From the NCBI GenBank assembly GCA_023417315.1, contig JAEZFW010000069.1:62001-126000 (forward strand): DNA of 64,000 bases, read 5' to 3'. The translations under genes and the position numbers were made by a program. The stretch's first letter is position 1. Each line of letters starts with the position of its first letter. Positions 16,828 through 25,005 of this stretch are shown here, one piece after another. A model generated the notes under the pieces. That model searched no databases, had not been told where the DNA came from, and worked only from the letters and a program-made list of their open reading frames with translations. Origin of the DNA: Pseudomonadota bacterium. Lineage in GTDB: Bacteria; Pseudomonadota; Gammaproteobacteria; Steroidobacterales; Steroidobacteraceae.

Positions 16828-17086
16828 GTGACGAAGTGACGGAGTGACGAGGTGACGGAGTGACGAAGTCAGAGGCTCGCGCCTGCGCGGCGCGGGGACG
16901 AGGCACAGCGGAGCTCAATGTGACGAAGGCTCTTTGAGATGTATCTGAAAGCCGGCGTGCGACAAGCGCGGTGCCCCTCACCCGCCGCTTCGCTGGCGGC
17001 CTCTCCCCACGGGAGAGGCGAAACCAATCCCCTCTCCCTCGAGGGAGAGGGTTAGGGTGAGGGCTCCGACTTTGTCACTCCGTTAC
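16828..17086. repeat. Word element, GTGACGGA family, after flhB
   Basis: Left arm 16828-16872 has five words (GTGACGAA, GTGACGGA, GTGACGAG and variants) ending GAAGTCAGAGGC. The short right arm 17068-17086 (minus strand GTAACGGAGTGAC) overlaps the end of flhB, whose last codons GTA ACG GAG TGA are word sequence. Its long loop contains the GAGAGG repeat. Confidence 0.75.
16973..17064. repeat. Intergenic CCTCTCCC/GGGAGAGG inverted repeat
   Basis: CCCCTCACCC, then CCACGGGAGAGG, then CCCTCTCCCTCGAGGGAGAGGG and GGTGAGGGC. This is the small palindromic repeat common in many proteobacterial genomes. Related copies lie in fliT (34247-34346) and at 41845-41880. Confidence 0.8.
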
Positions 17087-18190
17087 TTGAACATCAGGCC
17101 TGTCCGGCGGCTGCATCCCTGACCGCTTGGCGACACGGAGTTGGAAGACGTAGCTCAGCACTTGAGCGACGGCGACGTAGAGACTTGAAGGGATCTCCCC
17201 GCCGATATCCACGTTCCGATAGAGCACGCGCGCGAGCGGCGGCGCTTCGAAGACGGCGACGTTGTGCTCGCCTGCGACTTCGCGGATGCGGGCGGCGACG
17301 AGATCCACGCCCTTTGCGACAACGATCGGTGCGCGCATACGCTTCTCGTCGTAACGCAAGGCGACAGCGAAATGCGTCGGGTTGGTAACGACCACGTCCG
17401 CCTTCGGCACGTCCTGCATCATGCGTTGGCGCGCCATCTCCTGCTGAATCTGACGGATTCGGCCCTTCACTTCAGGCGAGCCTTCGCTCTCCTTCATCTC
17501 TTGGCGAATCTCTTCCCGGCTCATCTTCATCTGTTTCGCGTACTGCCAGAGCTGGTATGGCACATCGATGCCTGCGATGAGCAGCAAGCCCGCCGAGATC
17601 GCGAGCAAACCCTGGCCGCTGAGCTTGATGGCGTGCCCGATGGCCATCGCCGTCGGCTCGCGCCCGAGCGCAAGGAGCTCCTGAGCATCGTTCCACAGCA
17701 CGAGGGCTGCAATGGCCGCCACTGTGCCGAACTTTGCGAGCGCTTTGGCGAGCTCGATCAAGCTGCGCATCGAGAACATGCGCTTGAATCCCTCGAGCGG
17801 ATTCAACCGCTCGAGCTTCGGTGCGAGCGATTCGGTGCTGAAGCTCCAGCCGCCGAGGACGAGCGGCGCCATGATCGCCGCGAGCATGATCAGCAGTAGC
17901 ACGGGCATTGCCGCGCGTAGTCCTTCCGCCGCGGCCGCGGCCAATGCAGGCATCAGATACATCGTGTCGAGCGCCTCGTCGCGACTGAGGGTCAGGCTCC
18001 GCTGCATCATCCCGTGCAACTGACCCGCGATGGAGCCGCCGAGCATGTACAGAGCCGAGCCACCGGTCAGCATCACCGCTGCTGCCGTCAAATCTCGAGA
18101 ACGCGGAATCTGACCTTTGCGCCTCGCTTCCTCGAGGCGCTTAGGTGTCGGTTGTTCTGTTCGTTCCTGGGCTTGATCGTTATCGGCCAT
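17075..18190 (-). CDS. flhB: Flagellar export switch protein FlhB
   Basis: 371 residues with four membrane helices in the N-terminal 210 and a cytoplasmic C-domain that self-cleaves at NPTH (VVVTNPTHFAVALRYDEK) to switch export from rod/hook to filament substrates. The N-terminus has the usual ERTEQPTPKRLEEARRKGQ. It ends the fliLMNOPQR-flhB operon. The last four codons and the stop lie in a GTGACGGA word array, so the C-terminus VQVTE may be a repeat-derived end. Confidence 0.97.
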   Translation of the reverse strand: MADNDQAQERTEQPTPKRLEEARRKGQIPRSRDLTAAAVMLTGGSALYMLGGSIAGQLHGMMQRSLTLSRDEALDTMYLMPALAAAAAEGLRAAMPVLLLIMLAAIMAPLVLGGWSFSTESLAPKLERLNPLEGFKRMFSMRSLIELAKALAKFGTVAAIAALVLWNDAQELLALGREPTAMAIGHAIKLSGQGLLAISAGLLLIAGIDVPYQLWQYAKQMKMSREEIRQEMKESEGSPEVKGRIRQIQQEMARQRMMQDVPKADVVVTNPTHFAVALRYDEKRMRAPIVVAKGVDLVAARIREVAGEHNVAVFEAPPLARVLYRNVDIGGEIPSSLYVAVAQVLSYVFQLRVAKRSGMQPPDRPDVQVTE

Positions 18191-18196
18191 GGGAAA

Positions 18197-18240
18197 TCGG
18201 GCACTGGGCTACTGGGTACTGGGCGCTGGTCAGAAAGAAG
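18197..18240. repeat. Single TACTGGG-word arm between fliR and flhB
   Basis: Words CACTGGG, CTACTGGG, TACTGGG, CGCTGG, ending GGTCAGAAAG 6 nt from the fliR stop. No inverted partner is present. The same word family recurs at 48852-48880. Confidence 0.7.
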
Positions 18241-18246
18241 AGCAAC

Positions 18247-19023
18247 TCAGTTCGCTGCCACCAAGCTGCGCAGCAGCTCGAATGCCGCTTCGAGGGACTC
18301 CGTGAATGCCGCTTGCACGGACGGGAGTCCTGCCCACACGATCACGAGACCGAAAATCAACGTGACTGGGAAACCGACGGCGAACAAGTTCAACGTCGGC
18401 GCTGCCCTACTCATGACACCGAAGCCGAGGTTCACGACGAGCAGCGCCGTCATACCAGGGAGCGCGACCGCGAGCGCGCCAGCGAACAGCTGCCCACCCC
18501 ACGCGACCAATGACCACATCGCGTTCGAGCCGAGCCCGCTCGTGCTGACCGGCAACGTCACAAAACCCTGCACGAGCGTCTCGATGAGAACGAGGTGCCC
18601 ATTGAGCGCGAGAAAGGTCAGCGTGACCAGCAGCATGTACAGCTGGCCCAATACAGGTGTGCTCGCGCCGCGCAATGGGTCGACGTTGAATGCGAATCCC
18701 AAGCCCATCGTGTTCGAAAGAAGCTGGCCACCCATCGCCAATGCATCAAAGATGATTTGCAACGCGAATCCCGTCGCGACGCCAATGATCACTTGATGAA
18801 ACGTCACCACGACACCTGCCGCCGAGAACGTTGCGACATCGGGTGGAGGCACGAGCGGTGCCACGATCAACGTCACCGCTGCCGCGAGTAGCAACCGTAC
18901 GCGCGCAGGAACAAATTGCGCGCCGAAGACCGGCGCCGCCATGAAGCAGGCACCGATCCGAACGAACGGCCAGATGTACTGGGCGAGCCAGACTTCGAGT
19001 TGGCCAGTGGTGAGCGAGATCAT
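18247..19023 (-). CDS. fliR: Flagellar export gate protein FliR
   Basis: 258 residues, six predicted membrane helices, typical FliR length. Recognisable segments are YIWPFVRIGACFMAAPVFG near the start and LSNTMGLGFAFNVDP in the middle. With FliP and FliQ it builds the helical export-gate core in the centre of the MS ring. It sits between fliQ and flhB, as in most bacteria. Confidence 0.95.
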   Translation of the reverse strand: MISLTTGQLEVWLAQYIWPFVRIGACFMAAPVFGAQFVPARVRLLLAAAVTLIVAPLVPPPDVATFSAAGVVVTFHQVIIGVATGFALQIIFDALAMGGQLLSNTMGLGFAFNVDPLRGASTPVLGQLYMLLVTLTFLALNGHLVLIETLVQGFVTLPVSTSGLGSNAMWSLVAWGGQLFAGALAVALPGMTALLVVNLGFGVMSRAAPTLNLFAVGFPVTLIFGLVIVWAGLPSVQAAFTESLEAAFELLRSLVAAN

Positions 19024-19036
19024 GAAGCGCTCTGGC

Positions 19037-19108
19037 GAGTGGTTAATGGTTAGTGGTTAGTGGTTGGCGGGTGTTTGTTCTGGACTAATCACTAACTACT
19101 AATCACTT
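19037..19108. repeat. Word hairpin, AGTGGTT family, between fliQ and fliR
   Basis: Left arm 19037-19069 (GTGGTTAATGGTTAGTGGTT) and right arm 19079-19108 (minus strand GTGATTAGTAGTTAGTGATT) meet near GTCCAGAA. The loop is short, about 10 nt. It ends 4 nt from the fliQ stop. This is the only element with this word. Confidence 0.8.
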
Positions 19109-19112
19109 CTTC

Positions 19113-19382
19113 CTATCCGATGAGCCCCGGAATGCTCTCGAACAACTCACGCGTGTAGCTCACGATCACCTTCAGCATCCACGGGCCCGCGATGACGAGT
19201 GTCACCGCCATGCCGACGAGCTTCGGAATGAACGAGAGCGTCATTTCGTTGATCTGCGTCGCCGCTTGAAACACGCCGACGAGCAGACCGATCAGCAACG
19301 CCGCAAGCAGCAAGGGCGCGGCGAGCAGCATCGTCGTCTCCAACGCACGCTGGCCGATGGTCATGATGATGTCGGGAGTCAT
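19113..19382 (-). CDS. fliQ: Flagellar export gate protein FliQ
   Basis: 89 residues, two membrane helices (about 15-38 and 50-75). MTPDIIMTIGQRALETTML at the start and NEMTLSFIPKLVG in the middle are family hallmarks. I start at ATG 19382; six further in-frame codons upstream lie next to a word repeat. Part of the FliPQR gate. Confidence 0.95.
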   Translation of the reverse strand: MTPDIIMTIGQRALETTMLLAAPLLLAALLIGLLVGVFQAATQINEMTLSFIPKLVGMAVTLVIAGPWMLKVIVSYTRELFESIPGLIG

Positions 19383-19393
19383 GCTTAGGCCTG

Positions 19394-19505
19394 CTGGCAA
19401 ACGGGCCGTCGGCTACTGGCCAGAGGGAGAAGTGAATGTCGTGCTGCTTGCATGTGCTCTTGTCTGATTCTGGCCAGATGCCAGTGGCCAATTTGCCGGT
19501 TGGCC
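19394..19505. repeat. Word hairpin, ACTGGCC family, between fliP and fliQ
   Basis: Left arm 19394-19426 ends at CTGGCCAGAGG; right arm 19468-19505 ends at CTGGCCAGAATC on the minus strand. The loop is about 40 nt. It ends 6 nt from the fliP stop. Confidence 0.85.
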
Positions 19506-19511
19506 GATTCC

Positions 19512-20291
19512 CTACGTGTAGAAACTCGCCGCCAGCGTTCCCATGATGAGTCCCCATCCGTCGACGAGCACGAACAGCATGAGCTTGAACGGCAGCGAGA
19601 TGAGCACCGGCGAGAGCATCATCATGCCCATCGACATCAAGACGCTCGCCACGACGAGATCGATGATCACGAATGGGATGAAGATCAGAAAGCCAATCTG
19701 GAAGGCGGACTTGAGCTCGCTCGTCGCGAACGCCGGTACGAGGATGCGGAGGGGAACGTCTTCTGGCTTCTCGAAACCCTGCCCGCCAGAGATCCGGACG
19801 AAGGTGGCGATGTCGCTTTCGCGCGTTTGATCGAGCATGAACCGCTTCAATGGCTCCGCACCACGGCTCAGCGCGGTCGTGGCGTCGATCGTGCCCTCCA
19901 TATAGGGTTGCACCGCGTCCGCATTGATCTTGTCCACGACCGGACCCATGACGAACAGCGTGAGAAACAACGACAATCCGATGAGCACCTGATTCGGCGG
20001 CGCCTGTCCTGCGCCTAACGCTTGCCGCAAGATCGCAAGCACGATCACGATGCGAGTGAACGAGGTCATCATCAACACGATGCCCGGCAGCAGCGTTACT
20101 GCCGTCATGAGGATCAGAATCTGCAGGGTCAGCGAATACTGCTGCCCGCCCGGCGTGCTCGTGACGGTGACGGCCGGAATACCAGCGGCCGAGGCAAGCA
20201 TCGGCGCAACGAGAGCCGCGAGTGCAGCGAACGCCGCTAACCACCCACGTCGAGAGCCGCAGCTCATCCGTTGCGCTTCCTCGCGCATCAT
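19512..20291 (-). CDS. fliP: Flagellar export gate protein FliP
   Basis: 259 residues with an N-terminal signal peptide (RRGWLAAFAALAALVAPMLASAA) and four membrane helices. Conserved segments include MMTSFTRIVIVLAILRQALG, PPNQVLIGLSLFLTLFVM and FIPFVIIDLVVASVLMSMG. ATG 20291 overlaps the fliO stop (ATGA). ATG 20267 with GAGGA upstream is a possible later start. FliP forms the main ring of the export gate. Confidence 0.95.
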   Translation of the reverse strand: MMREEAQRMSCGSRRGWLAAFAALAALVAPMLASAAGIPAVTVTSTPGGQQYSLTLQILILMTAVTLLPGIVLMMTSFTRIVIVLAILRQALGAGQAPPNQVLIGLSLFLTLFVMGPVVDKINADAVQPYMEGTIDATTALSRGAEPLKRFMLDQTRESDIATFVRISGGQGFEKPEDVPLRILVPAFATSELKSAFQIGFLIFIPFVIIDLVVASVLMSMGMMMLSPVLISLPFKLMLFVLVDGWGLIMGTLAASFYT

Positions 20292-20782
20292 AGACCCAAG
20301 CTCCGCTTCAGAATCGTCTTGAACTGCAGGTGAGGCGGAATGGGCGTGCTCGCGGACTGCTGCGCCTCGGCTTGTCCCAAAACAGGCATTTTCTGATTCA
20401 GCGTGACGGGCTCAGTGAGAACATGCAGCGTGCTCACATTGCCGGCCGCAACACCAAGCAAGAGTTGTTGCTTGCCGACTTGCACGAGCACTGCGCGCTC
20501 TTTCGGTCCGAGCGCCACGTCGGCGATCACCTCGATCGCACCCGGTCCCAAACGGCCGAATCCTTTCAAGCGACGCACTGCCCACGCCGCGGCGAACACT
20601 GCAGCCAACACGAGCAAGAGCGAGAAAGTCACCTGCACCAGACCCGCCGCAGGGGAGGTCGCAACCGGCTCCGCAGCACGAGGGGCGGCGAAGGGCTCGG
20701 CTGCGAAGGCAGCCGAGCTGGTGATGAAAGTGATGGAGGTGACGCAGGTGATGTACGCCAGAGCGCGCATGGCTACCGCCAT
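20288..20782 (-). CDS. fliO: Flagellar export assembly protein FliO
   Basis: About 164 residues: a cleavable-looking N-terminal hydrophobic segment, a second membrane helix (TFSLLLVLAAVFAAAWAV) and a small soluble domain (VIADVALGPKERAVLVQVG). FliO helps FliP assemble. The ATG at 20782 has GGAGG 6 nt upstream. The open frame goes up to 20866 but that part is a word array. Oddly, the signal sequence itself (AYITCVTSITFITSSAAFA) is encoded by the left arm of a GTGATG-word hairpin; ribosome site and start codon lie in its loop. Confidence 0.9.
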   Translation of the reverse strand: MAVAMRALAYITCVTSITFITSSAAFAAEPFAAPRAAEPVATSPAAGLVQVTFSLLLVLAAVFAAAWAVRRLKGFGRLGPGAIEVIADVALGPKERAVLVQVGKQQLLLGVAAGNVSTLHVLTEPVTLNQKMPVLGQAEAQQSASTPIPPHLQFKTILKRSLGL

Positions 20783-20865
20783 AGCGCACCTCCACGCGGT
20801 CGCTACCGCAACCGGGCGTCTGGCCTGTATCACCTGCGTCACTTGCATCACCTTCATCACCTGCA
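20718..20865. repeat. Word hairpin, GTGATGAAG family, overlapping the fliO start
   Basis: Left arm 20718-20760 (GTGATGAAA, GTGATGGAG, GTGACGCAG, GTGATGTA) ends in CGCCAGAGCG. The right arm 20823-20865 (GTGCAG, GTGATGAAG, GTGATGCAA, GTGACGCAG, GTGATACAG) ends in GGCCAGACG and touches the fliN stop codon. Both arms share ACGCAGGTGAT next to the boundary. Confidence 0.85.
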
Positions 20866-21210
20866 CTATTTCAGCTTCCGAATCCGTTCCGCCGGACTGA
20901 TCACGTCCGTCAGGCGAATTCCGAACTTGTCGTTCACCACGACGACTTCGCCGTGCGCGACGAGCGTGCCGTTCACGAAGACATCGAGCGGCTCACCCGC
21001 AGCACGATCGAGCTCGACCACTGAGCCCTGATTGAGCTGGAGCAAGTTACGAATCGGAATTCGGGTGCGACCTACTTCCATGGACAACGTCACCGGCACA
21101 TCCAGAATCACTTCCAGATTGACGTCCCGCACCCCCTCCGAAGGGCCTTGGTCTTGAAGATCGTTGAACTCAGCAGCGCGTGCGGAGCTCTCGTTCGTTT
21201 TGGCGTTCAT
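20866..21210 (-). CDS. fliN: Flagellar motor switch protein FliN
   Basis: 114 residues: a short acidic N-terminus then the SpoA (surface presentation of antigens) domain, VILDVPVTLSMEVGRTRIPI, LLQLNQGSVVELDRAAGEP and VNGTLVAHGEVVVVNDKFG. With FliM it forms the C-ring that reverses rotation. It is followed by fliO and preceded by fliM at 31 nt. Confidence 0.97.
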   Translation of the reverse strand: MNAKTNESSARAAEFNDLQDQGPSEGVRDVNLEVILDVPVTLSMEVGRTRIPIRNLLQLNQGSVVELDRAAGEPLDVFVNGTLVAHGEVVVVNDKFGIRLTDVISPAERIRKLK

Positions 21211-21241
21211 GTTGGATCCGGATATGGCTGAGATTCGTCTG

Positions 21242-22249
21242 TCAAACCTTGCTGGCGAGCAGCTTGTCTAGGAGCTTCGGCTTGTGGCGCGCGACGCGTT
21301 CTTCGATCTGAACGGCTTGCTGACCGTGGGACACGCCGAACGTGCCGCGGAAGATCGGCACGTCCTCCGCGAGGACCGTCGCGCGTCCACTGAAATCGAA
21401 CGGCAAAATATCCCCGGTCTGGAGCTCGAGGAGCTGCTGCATCGTGATGCGCCCGCGGCCGAGCACGGTCGAGAGCTCGACCTCCGCGTCTTCGATCTCC
21501 TCCTTGAGCGCCAGCATCCAGCGCTCGTCGTGCTCGACGCGATCGCTTGCGACGCCGGCATCCAGCAACTCACGTAAGGGTTCGATCATCGCGTAAGGCA
21601 TCGTGATGTGAAGATCGCCGCCGCCTCCGTCCAATTCGATATGAAAGCTCGTGACCACGACGATCTCGGTCGGGCTCACGATGTTCGCGAAGTGCGGATT
21701 GATCTCGGAATTCAGATACTCGATGTCCAGGCGGGCAACGCTCGACCAGGCTTCCTTCGCATCGGCGAAGATGTGCTTCAGCAGCAAGTGGATGACGCGC
21801 GTTTCAGTCGCCGTGAACTCGCGACCTTCGATCTTTGCGAAACGCCCATTACCACCGAAGAAGTTGTCGACAACCGCGAACACGAGCTTCGGATCGAGGA
21901 CCACGAGCCCCGTACCGCGAAGCGGCAGGATCTTCACGAGATTGAGACTCGTCGGCACATGCAAGCCTTGCACGTACTCGGAGAACTTCAGCATCCTGAT
22001 CGGTGCGACGGCCACTTCCGGGCCACGCCGGAGCATGTTGAACAGGCTCGTACGAAACAGCCGCGCGAATCGCTCGTTGATCATCTCGAGCGTCGGCATG
22101 CGCCCGCGGACGATGCGAACCTGGTTGGCGAAATCGTAGGCACGCGCCTCGCCCGGCGTCACCTCCGGAACCGTATTGACAGTGCCGCTATCGACACCAT
22201 GCAAAAGGGCATCGATTTCGTCTTGGCTTAGTACGTCGTTGGGGGACAT
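21242..22249 (-). CDS. fliM: Flagellar motor switch protein FliM
   Basis: 335 residues. The N-terminal CheY-P-binding peptide is LSQDEIDALLHG; the middle domain (about 50-230) resembles CheC/CheX; the C-terminal SpoA domain (about 255-325) pairs with FliN. It transmits CheY-P binding to FliG. A word hairpin lies in the 134-nt gap between it and fliL. Confidence 0.97.
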   Translation of the reverse strand: MSPNDVLSQDEIDALLHGVDSGTVNTVPEVTPGEARAYDFANQVRIVRGRMPTLEMINERFARLFRTSLFNMLRRGPEVAVAPIRMLKFSEYVQGLHVPTSLNLVKILPLRGTGLVVLDPKLVFAVVDNFFGGNGRFAKIEGREFTATETRVIHLLLKHIFADAKEAWSSVARLDIEYLNSEINPHFANIVSPTEIVVVTSFHIELDGGGGDLHITMPYAMIEPLRELLDAGVASDRVEHDERWMLALKEEIEDAEVELSTVLGRGRITMQQLLELQTGDILPFDFSGRATVLAEDVPIFRGTFGVSHGQQAVQIEERVARHKPKLLDKLLASKV

Positions 22250-22255
22250 AAGTCC

Positions 22256-22379
22256 GTGATGGCAGTGATGGAAGTGATGAAGGTGATGAAGGTGATGAAG
22301 GTGATGAAGGTTAAAAGGTGTCGTGGTGTTCGAGGTCGATTGCTCTTGCCTGCGTCACTTTCCTCACCTTCATCACTGC
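22256..22379. repeat. Word hairpin, GTGATGAAG family, between fliL and fliM
   Basis: Left arm 22256-22311 has six 9-nt words, four of them identical GTGATGAAG. Right arm about 22343-22379 ends at GCAGGCAAGAGC. It ends 4 nt from the fliL stop. The left arm has lost a clear inner boundary. Confidence 0.8.
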
Positions 22380-22383
22380 TTCG

Positions 22384-22905
22384 TCATTGCATGACGAACG
22401 AAGTGAAGTACAGCTGTTCCACATTCCGGCCGTCGCCGCCCTCGGCTTCGATCGCTTTCGCGACGACTTCCAAGGCTTGGCCGCGAAGCTGGTCCTTGCC
22501 TTCACGAGTGCTGATCGTTTCGTGCGTCTGATTGCCGAAGAGCATGAGTAGGTCGTTGCGAATCACCGGGTCGTGTTGCTTCACGAGATCGGCAGTGATC
22601 GGATCGCGCGTCATCACTTGCACCGTCACCTGCAGGAAGCGGGTCATGCCGCGCGCCTCGAAGTTCACGACGAACGGCGGATCGAACTCGACGTAGATCG
22701 CAGGTCCTTTGGGTTTCTCAGCTTTGTTTTTCGCCTTCGCGCCCTGCTCGGACGTGGCGTCGGGCGATTTCGCTGTGAACCAGTACACACCACCGCCGGC
22801 ACCGGCCGCGGCGAGTAGCGCAATCGCAAGCGTCACGATGAGCTTGGATCCGTTGCGTGGTGTAGCCGGCGCGTCGGACGCATCGGCAGCGGTGGACTCG
22901 GCCAT
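22384..22905 (-). CDS. fliL: Flagellar basal-body protein FliL
   Basis: 173 residues: a short cytoplasmic N-terminus, one membrane helix (about 20-43, KLIVTLAIALLAAAGAGG), a Lys-rich linker and a periplasmic domain with YVEFDPPFVVNFEARG and FLQVTVQVMTRD. FliL forms a ring around the stator and supports torque. First gene of the fliLMNOPQR-flhB operon, behind a near-perfect sigma-54 promoter. Confidence 0.95.
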   Translation of the reverse strand: MAESTAADASDAPATPRNGSKLIVTLAIALLAAAGAGGGVYWFTAKSPDATSEQGAKAKNKAEKPKGPAIYVEFDPPFVVNFEARGMTRFLQVTVQVMTRDPITADLVKQHDPVIRNDLLMLFGNQTHETISTREGKDQLRGQALEVVAKAIEAEGGDGRNVEQLYFTSFVMQ

Positions 22906-22943
22906 TCAAACATCCTCGAAGACGAAATCTGCTGACCACATTG

Positions 22944-22960
22944 AGCAAGCTGCGTGCCAG
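22944..22960 (-). promoter_or_regulatory. Sigma-54 promoter of the fliLMNOPQR-flhB operon
   Basis: Minus strand C-TGGCACG-CAGC-TTGCT, a full match to YTGGCACG-N4-TTGCW. Predicted start near 22933, about 28 nt before the fliL start. FleQ (31687) and RpoN are the expected activators. Confidence 0.9.
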
Positions 22961-23087
22961 AGACTTTCGAGCGCATGCAAGTGCCGAAAGAACAAGGAAA
23001 ATGCGAAAAAAACACAGTGTGAGCTGCCGCACAGTCACTCACGCGCGACAGAAAGTTGGCGGGCAGACTGTGACGCGTGTCAGATAG

Positions 23088-23128
23088 TGAGTCGCGAAGT
23101 GATGAGGTGACGGAGTGACGAAGTCAGA
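23088..23128. repeat. Single GTGACGG-word arm after the unknown gene
   Basis: Words GCGAAGTGATGAG, GTGACGGA, GTGACGAA ending GTCAGAGAC, 15 nt from the stop of the unknown gene at 23143. It is in the same orientation as the left arm at 23553-23591, so the unknown gene is bracketed by like repeats. Confidence 0.7.
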
Positions 23129-23142
23129 GACCTGTCAGCGCA

Positions 23143-23541
23143 TCAGCGTGTCGTTAGAAACGCTTGCAGACGTCGAGTCACTGAAACTCGACCATCGCTG
23201 CCGAAATCGAAGAGTGGCTCGTTCTCGAGGTGAACAGGCCAGAGTGTGCGGCTCGTGTTACGAGGCGCAGCGGAGAGGGTCAAGAGCAATCGATGGTTCA
23301 GGCGGGTGCCTAGCGTCTCTAGCACCTGCTCCATGCCGCTCGCGCGAGCCGGTGCTTGTAACCAGCCGCCTGAGTCATCGATGAGCACAGCGAGGTAATG
23401 CGCATCCTCGAGCCCAGGGATCCGCAACTCTCCCAGAGCACGCATCTGCGAAATCGGCGCGCGCCAGTGAGCACCTTCCGGACCGAAGTACTCGAGATGA
23501 TCGTTGTCGACAACGATGGAAGCGGCTCGGCAGACGGTCAT
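23143..23541 (-). CDS. Unknown small protein between fliK and fliL
   Basis: 132 residues, no membrane segment or signal peptide. It begins MTVCRAASIVVDNDHLEYFG and contains a middle part with LGELRIPGLEDAHYLAVLID and a basic C-terminus. I do not recognise the family. It is alone between two GTGACGG word arrays, on the flagellar strand, with its own start codon but no obvious ribosome site. It may be real: the reading frame is clean and amino-acid use is ordinary. A non-flagellar gene carried in with the repeats is equally possible. Confidence 0.6.
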   Translation of the reverse strand: MTVCRAASIVVDNDHLEYFGPEGAHWRAPISQMRALGELRIPGLEDAHYLAVLIDDSGGWLQAPARASGMEQVLETLGTRLNHRLLLTLSAAPRNTSRTLWPVHLENEPLFDFGSDGRVSVTRRLQAFLTTR

Positions 23542-23552
23542 CGCACAAACTT

Positions 23553-23652
23553 AAGTGACGAAAAGATGAGGTGACGGAGTGACGAACTCAGAATGAGCGC
23601 CTCCATCCTATTCCGACTTCGTCACTTCGTCACCCGTCACTTCGTCACTTCG
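23553..23652. repeat. Word hairpin, GTGACGG family, after fliK
   Basis: Left arm 23553-23591 ends at ACTCAGAATG; right arm 23612-23652 (GAAGTGACGAAGTGACGGG on the minus strand) ends at AGTCGGAAT. The loop is about 20 nt. It ends 2 nt from the fliK stop. Confidence 0.85.
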
Positions 23653-23654
23653 TA

Positions 23655-24551
23655 CTATGCGTAGGCATCCACCAGCCCGACGTTCACCGGAATGCTCAGC
23701 GGTGCGGGTTCCTCCACTTCTCCACCTTGGCCCAACGCTGCATGCGTGCTCATTGCCGGCTGCGGGTGCTCGCGGGGAGCTTCGTGGAACACGCCCGCAT
23801 CGGTCAGCGACATCCCTTGAGCTTCAAACATCTCGCGCAAGCGCGGCAAGGCGTGTTCGATCGCCGCGCGCGTATCTGCATGCGCGGCGCCGAACCATAC
23901 AGAAGCTTGGTCATCGCGAATCGCGATACGTATCTCGAGCGGTCCCAAGTGCTCGGGCGACAGGCGCAACGAAGCAGCCTGCCTTCCTTGCTCCGTCATC
24001 GTGGTCAACCGAGCACCGAGCTCATCCGCCCACTGCGCGTTACCGACAGGCACGTGAATGGGGCGCGTCACCTGATCCACTGACTGTGCACGCGCGTGTG
24101 CAGCATCGGTACCCGATAGCGGCAGTTGCAACACATCTCCATCCGCAGACGTGACCTCGACCATTTGCTCGCCTGCGATCATGTCGGTCACGAGTTGCAC
24201 CTGCGAGGCTGCTGAAGCGTTGTGACCGATCGGTGCACCAGGAGGCATTGCGCCGGTCTGAGCAGCGAAGGGTAGTCCGCTCCACGTGCCTTCTCGATGC
24301 TGCATCGGCAATGCAAATGGCAACAGTTCCATCGCATCCGACGGCAGTAGCTCATCCGACTCCAGCGATTCCGTTGCGCGGCTGCCAACATCCTGCGTCG
24401 GTATCGGTGTGATGGCCTCCTGGGCTGGCTGCCCCACGATCTGCGTAAGAAGCATCATGAAATCCGTCGGCCCCACAGCTGCGGGTGCCGTCGAGGATGC
24501 GGCCTGTGCCGCTCCGGCAGTGCCGGAAGTAGTTGCGATTGGGGTCGTCAT
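23655..24551 (-). CDS. fliK: Flagellar hook-length control protein FliK
   Basis: 298 residues. The N-terminal two thirds is Pro/Ala/Gln-rich and unfolded-looking, as expected for a secreted ruler. The C-terminal Flg_hook domain reads ASLRLSPEHLGPLEIRIAI, then SVWFGAAHADTRAAIEHAL and LREMFEAQGMSL. It overlaps the fliJ stop (ATGA) and ends the fliEFGHIJK run. A second, more divergent FliK-like protein is at 5327; this one, in the standard place, is the likely ruler. Confidence 0.92.
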   Translation of the reverse strand: MTTPIATTSGTAGAAQAASSTAPAAVGPTDFMMLLTQIVGQPAQEAITPIPTQDVGSRATESLESDELLPSDAMELLPFALPMQHREGTWSGLPFAAQTGAMPPGAPIGHNASAASQVQLVTDMIAGEQMVEVTSADGDVLQLPLSGTDAAHARAQSVDQVTRPIHVPVGNAQWADELGARLTTMTEQGRQAASLRLSPEHLGPLEIRIAIRDDQASVWFGAAHADTRAAIEHALPRLREMFEAQGMSLTDAGVFHEAPREHPQPAMSTHAALGQGGEVEEPAPLSIPVNVGLVDAYA

Positions 24552-24988
24552 TGTTGTTGCTGCACCTTTCGTTGAGCGCGTTCGTCGCTCTCGCGCTGAT
24601 CGCGCCTATCGAGCGCGCGACGCTCTTCCGTCTGCCACTGCTCGATCACATGGTCGACGGCCTTCGCACGCACTGCAGCTTCCTGCCAGCGCGTACGTTC
24701 CAGGTCACGCTCGCTCCGTGCGCGCTGCACGACGTTGCCCTGCTGACGAATCGCCTCGGAGAGCCGCGCAAGGAATGCCTGATAATCTCGCAGCTCGGGA
24801 ACGCCGATGCCGAGTCCGGCGCGTGCGTTGAGCTGATGTTCGTACTCTTGCCGATAGCGCTGCAGCTCGCCGAGCTTTGACTCCGCATCGGACAGGCGAC
24901 GCTCGAGCGTGGCGAGACTCTGCGCAAGTCGACGCTCGTTGTCGTCGGCGAGTCGCTGAACAGGCTGCAGTCGCTGCGCGCGCGTCAT
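24548..24988 (-). CDS. fliJ: Flagellar export chaperone-escort FliJ
   Basis: 146 residues, almost wholly coiled-coil: LQPVQRLADDNERRLAQSL, a Glu/Arg-rich helix pair, and a short Gln tail. FliJ fits into the FliI hexamer like the gamma stalk of F1 ATPase. It lies between fliI and fliK and overlaps fliK by 4 nt. Confidence 0.9.
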   Translation of the reverse strand: MTRAQRLQPVQRLADDNERRLAQSLATLERRLSDAESKLGELQRYRQEYEHQLNARAGLGIGVPELRDYQAFLARLSEAIRQQGNVVQRARSERDLERTRWQEAAVRAKAVDHVIEQWQTEERRALDRRDQRESDERAQRKVQQQQ

Positions 24989-25005
24989 GGTCTTAGCCCT
25001 TCACG

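Noticed and set aside
16667..16981. Minus-strand open frame of 104 codons between flhB and flhA
   Set aside because: It runs through the sigma-54 promoter and word repeats and gives Ser/Arg/Pro-rich text without any motif.
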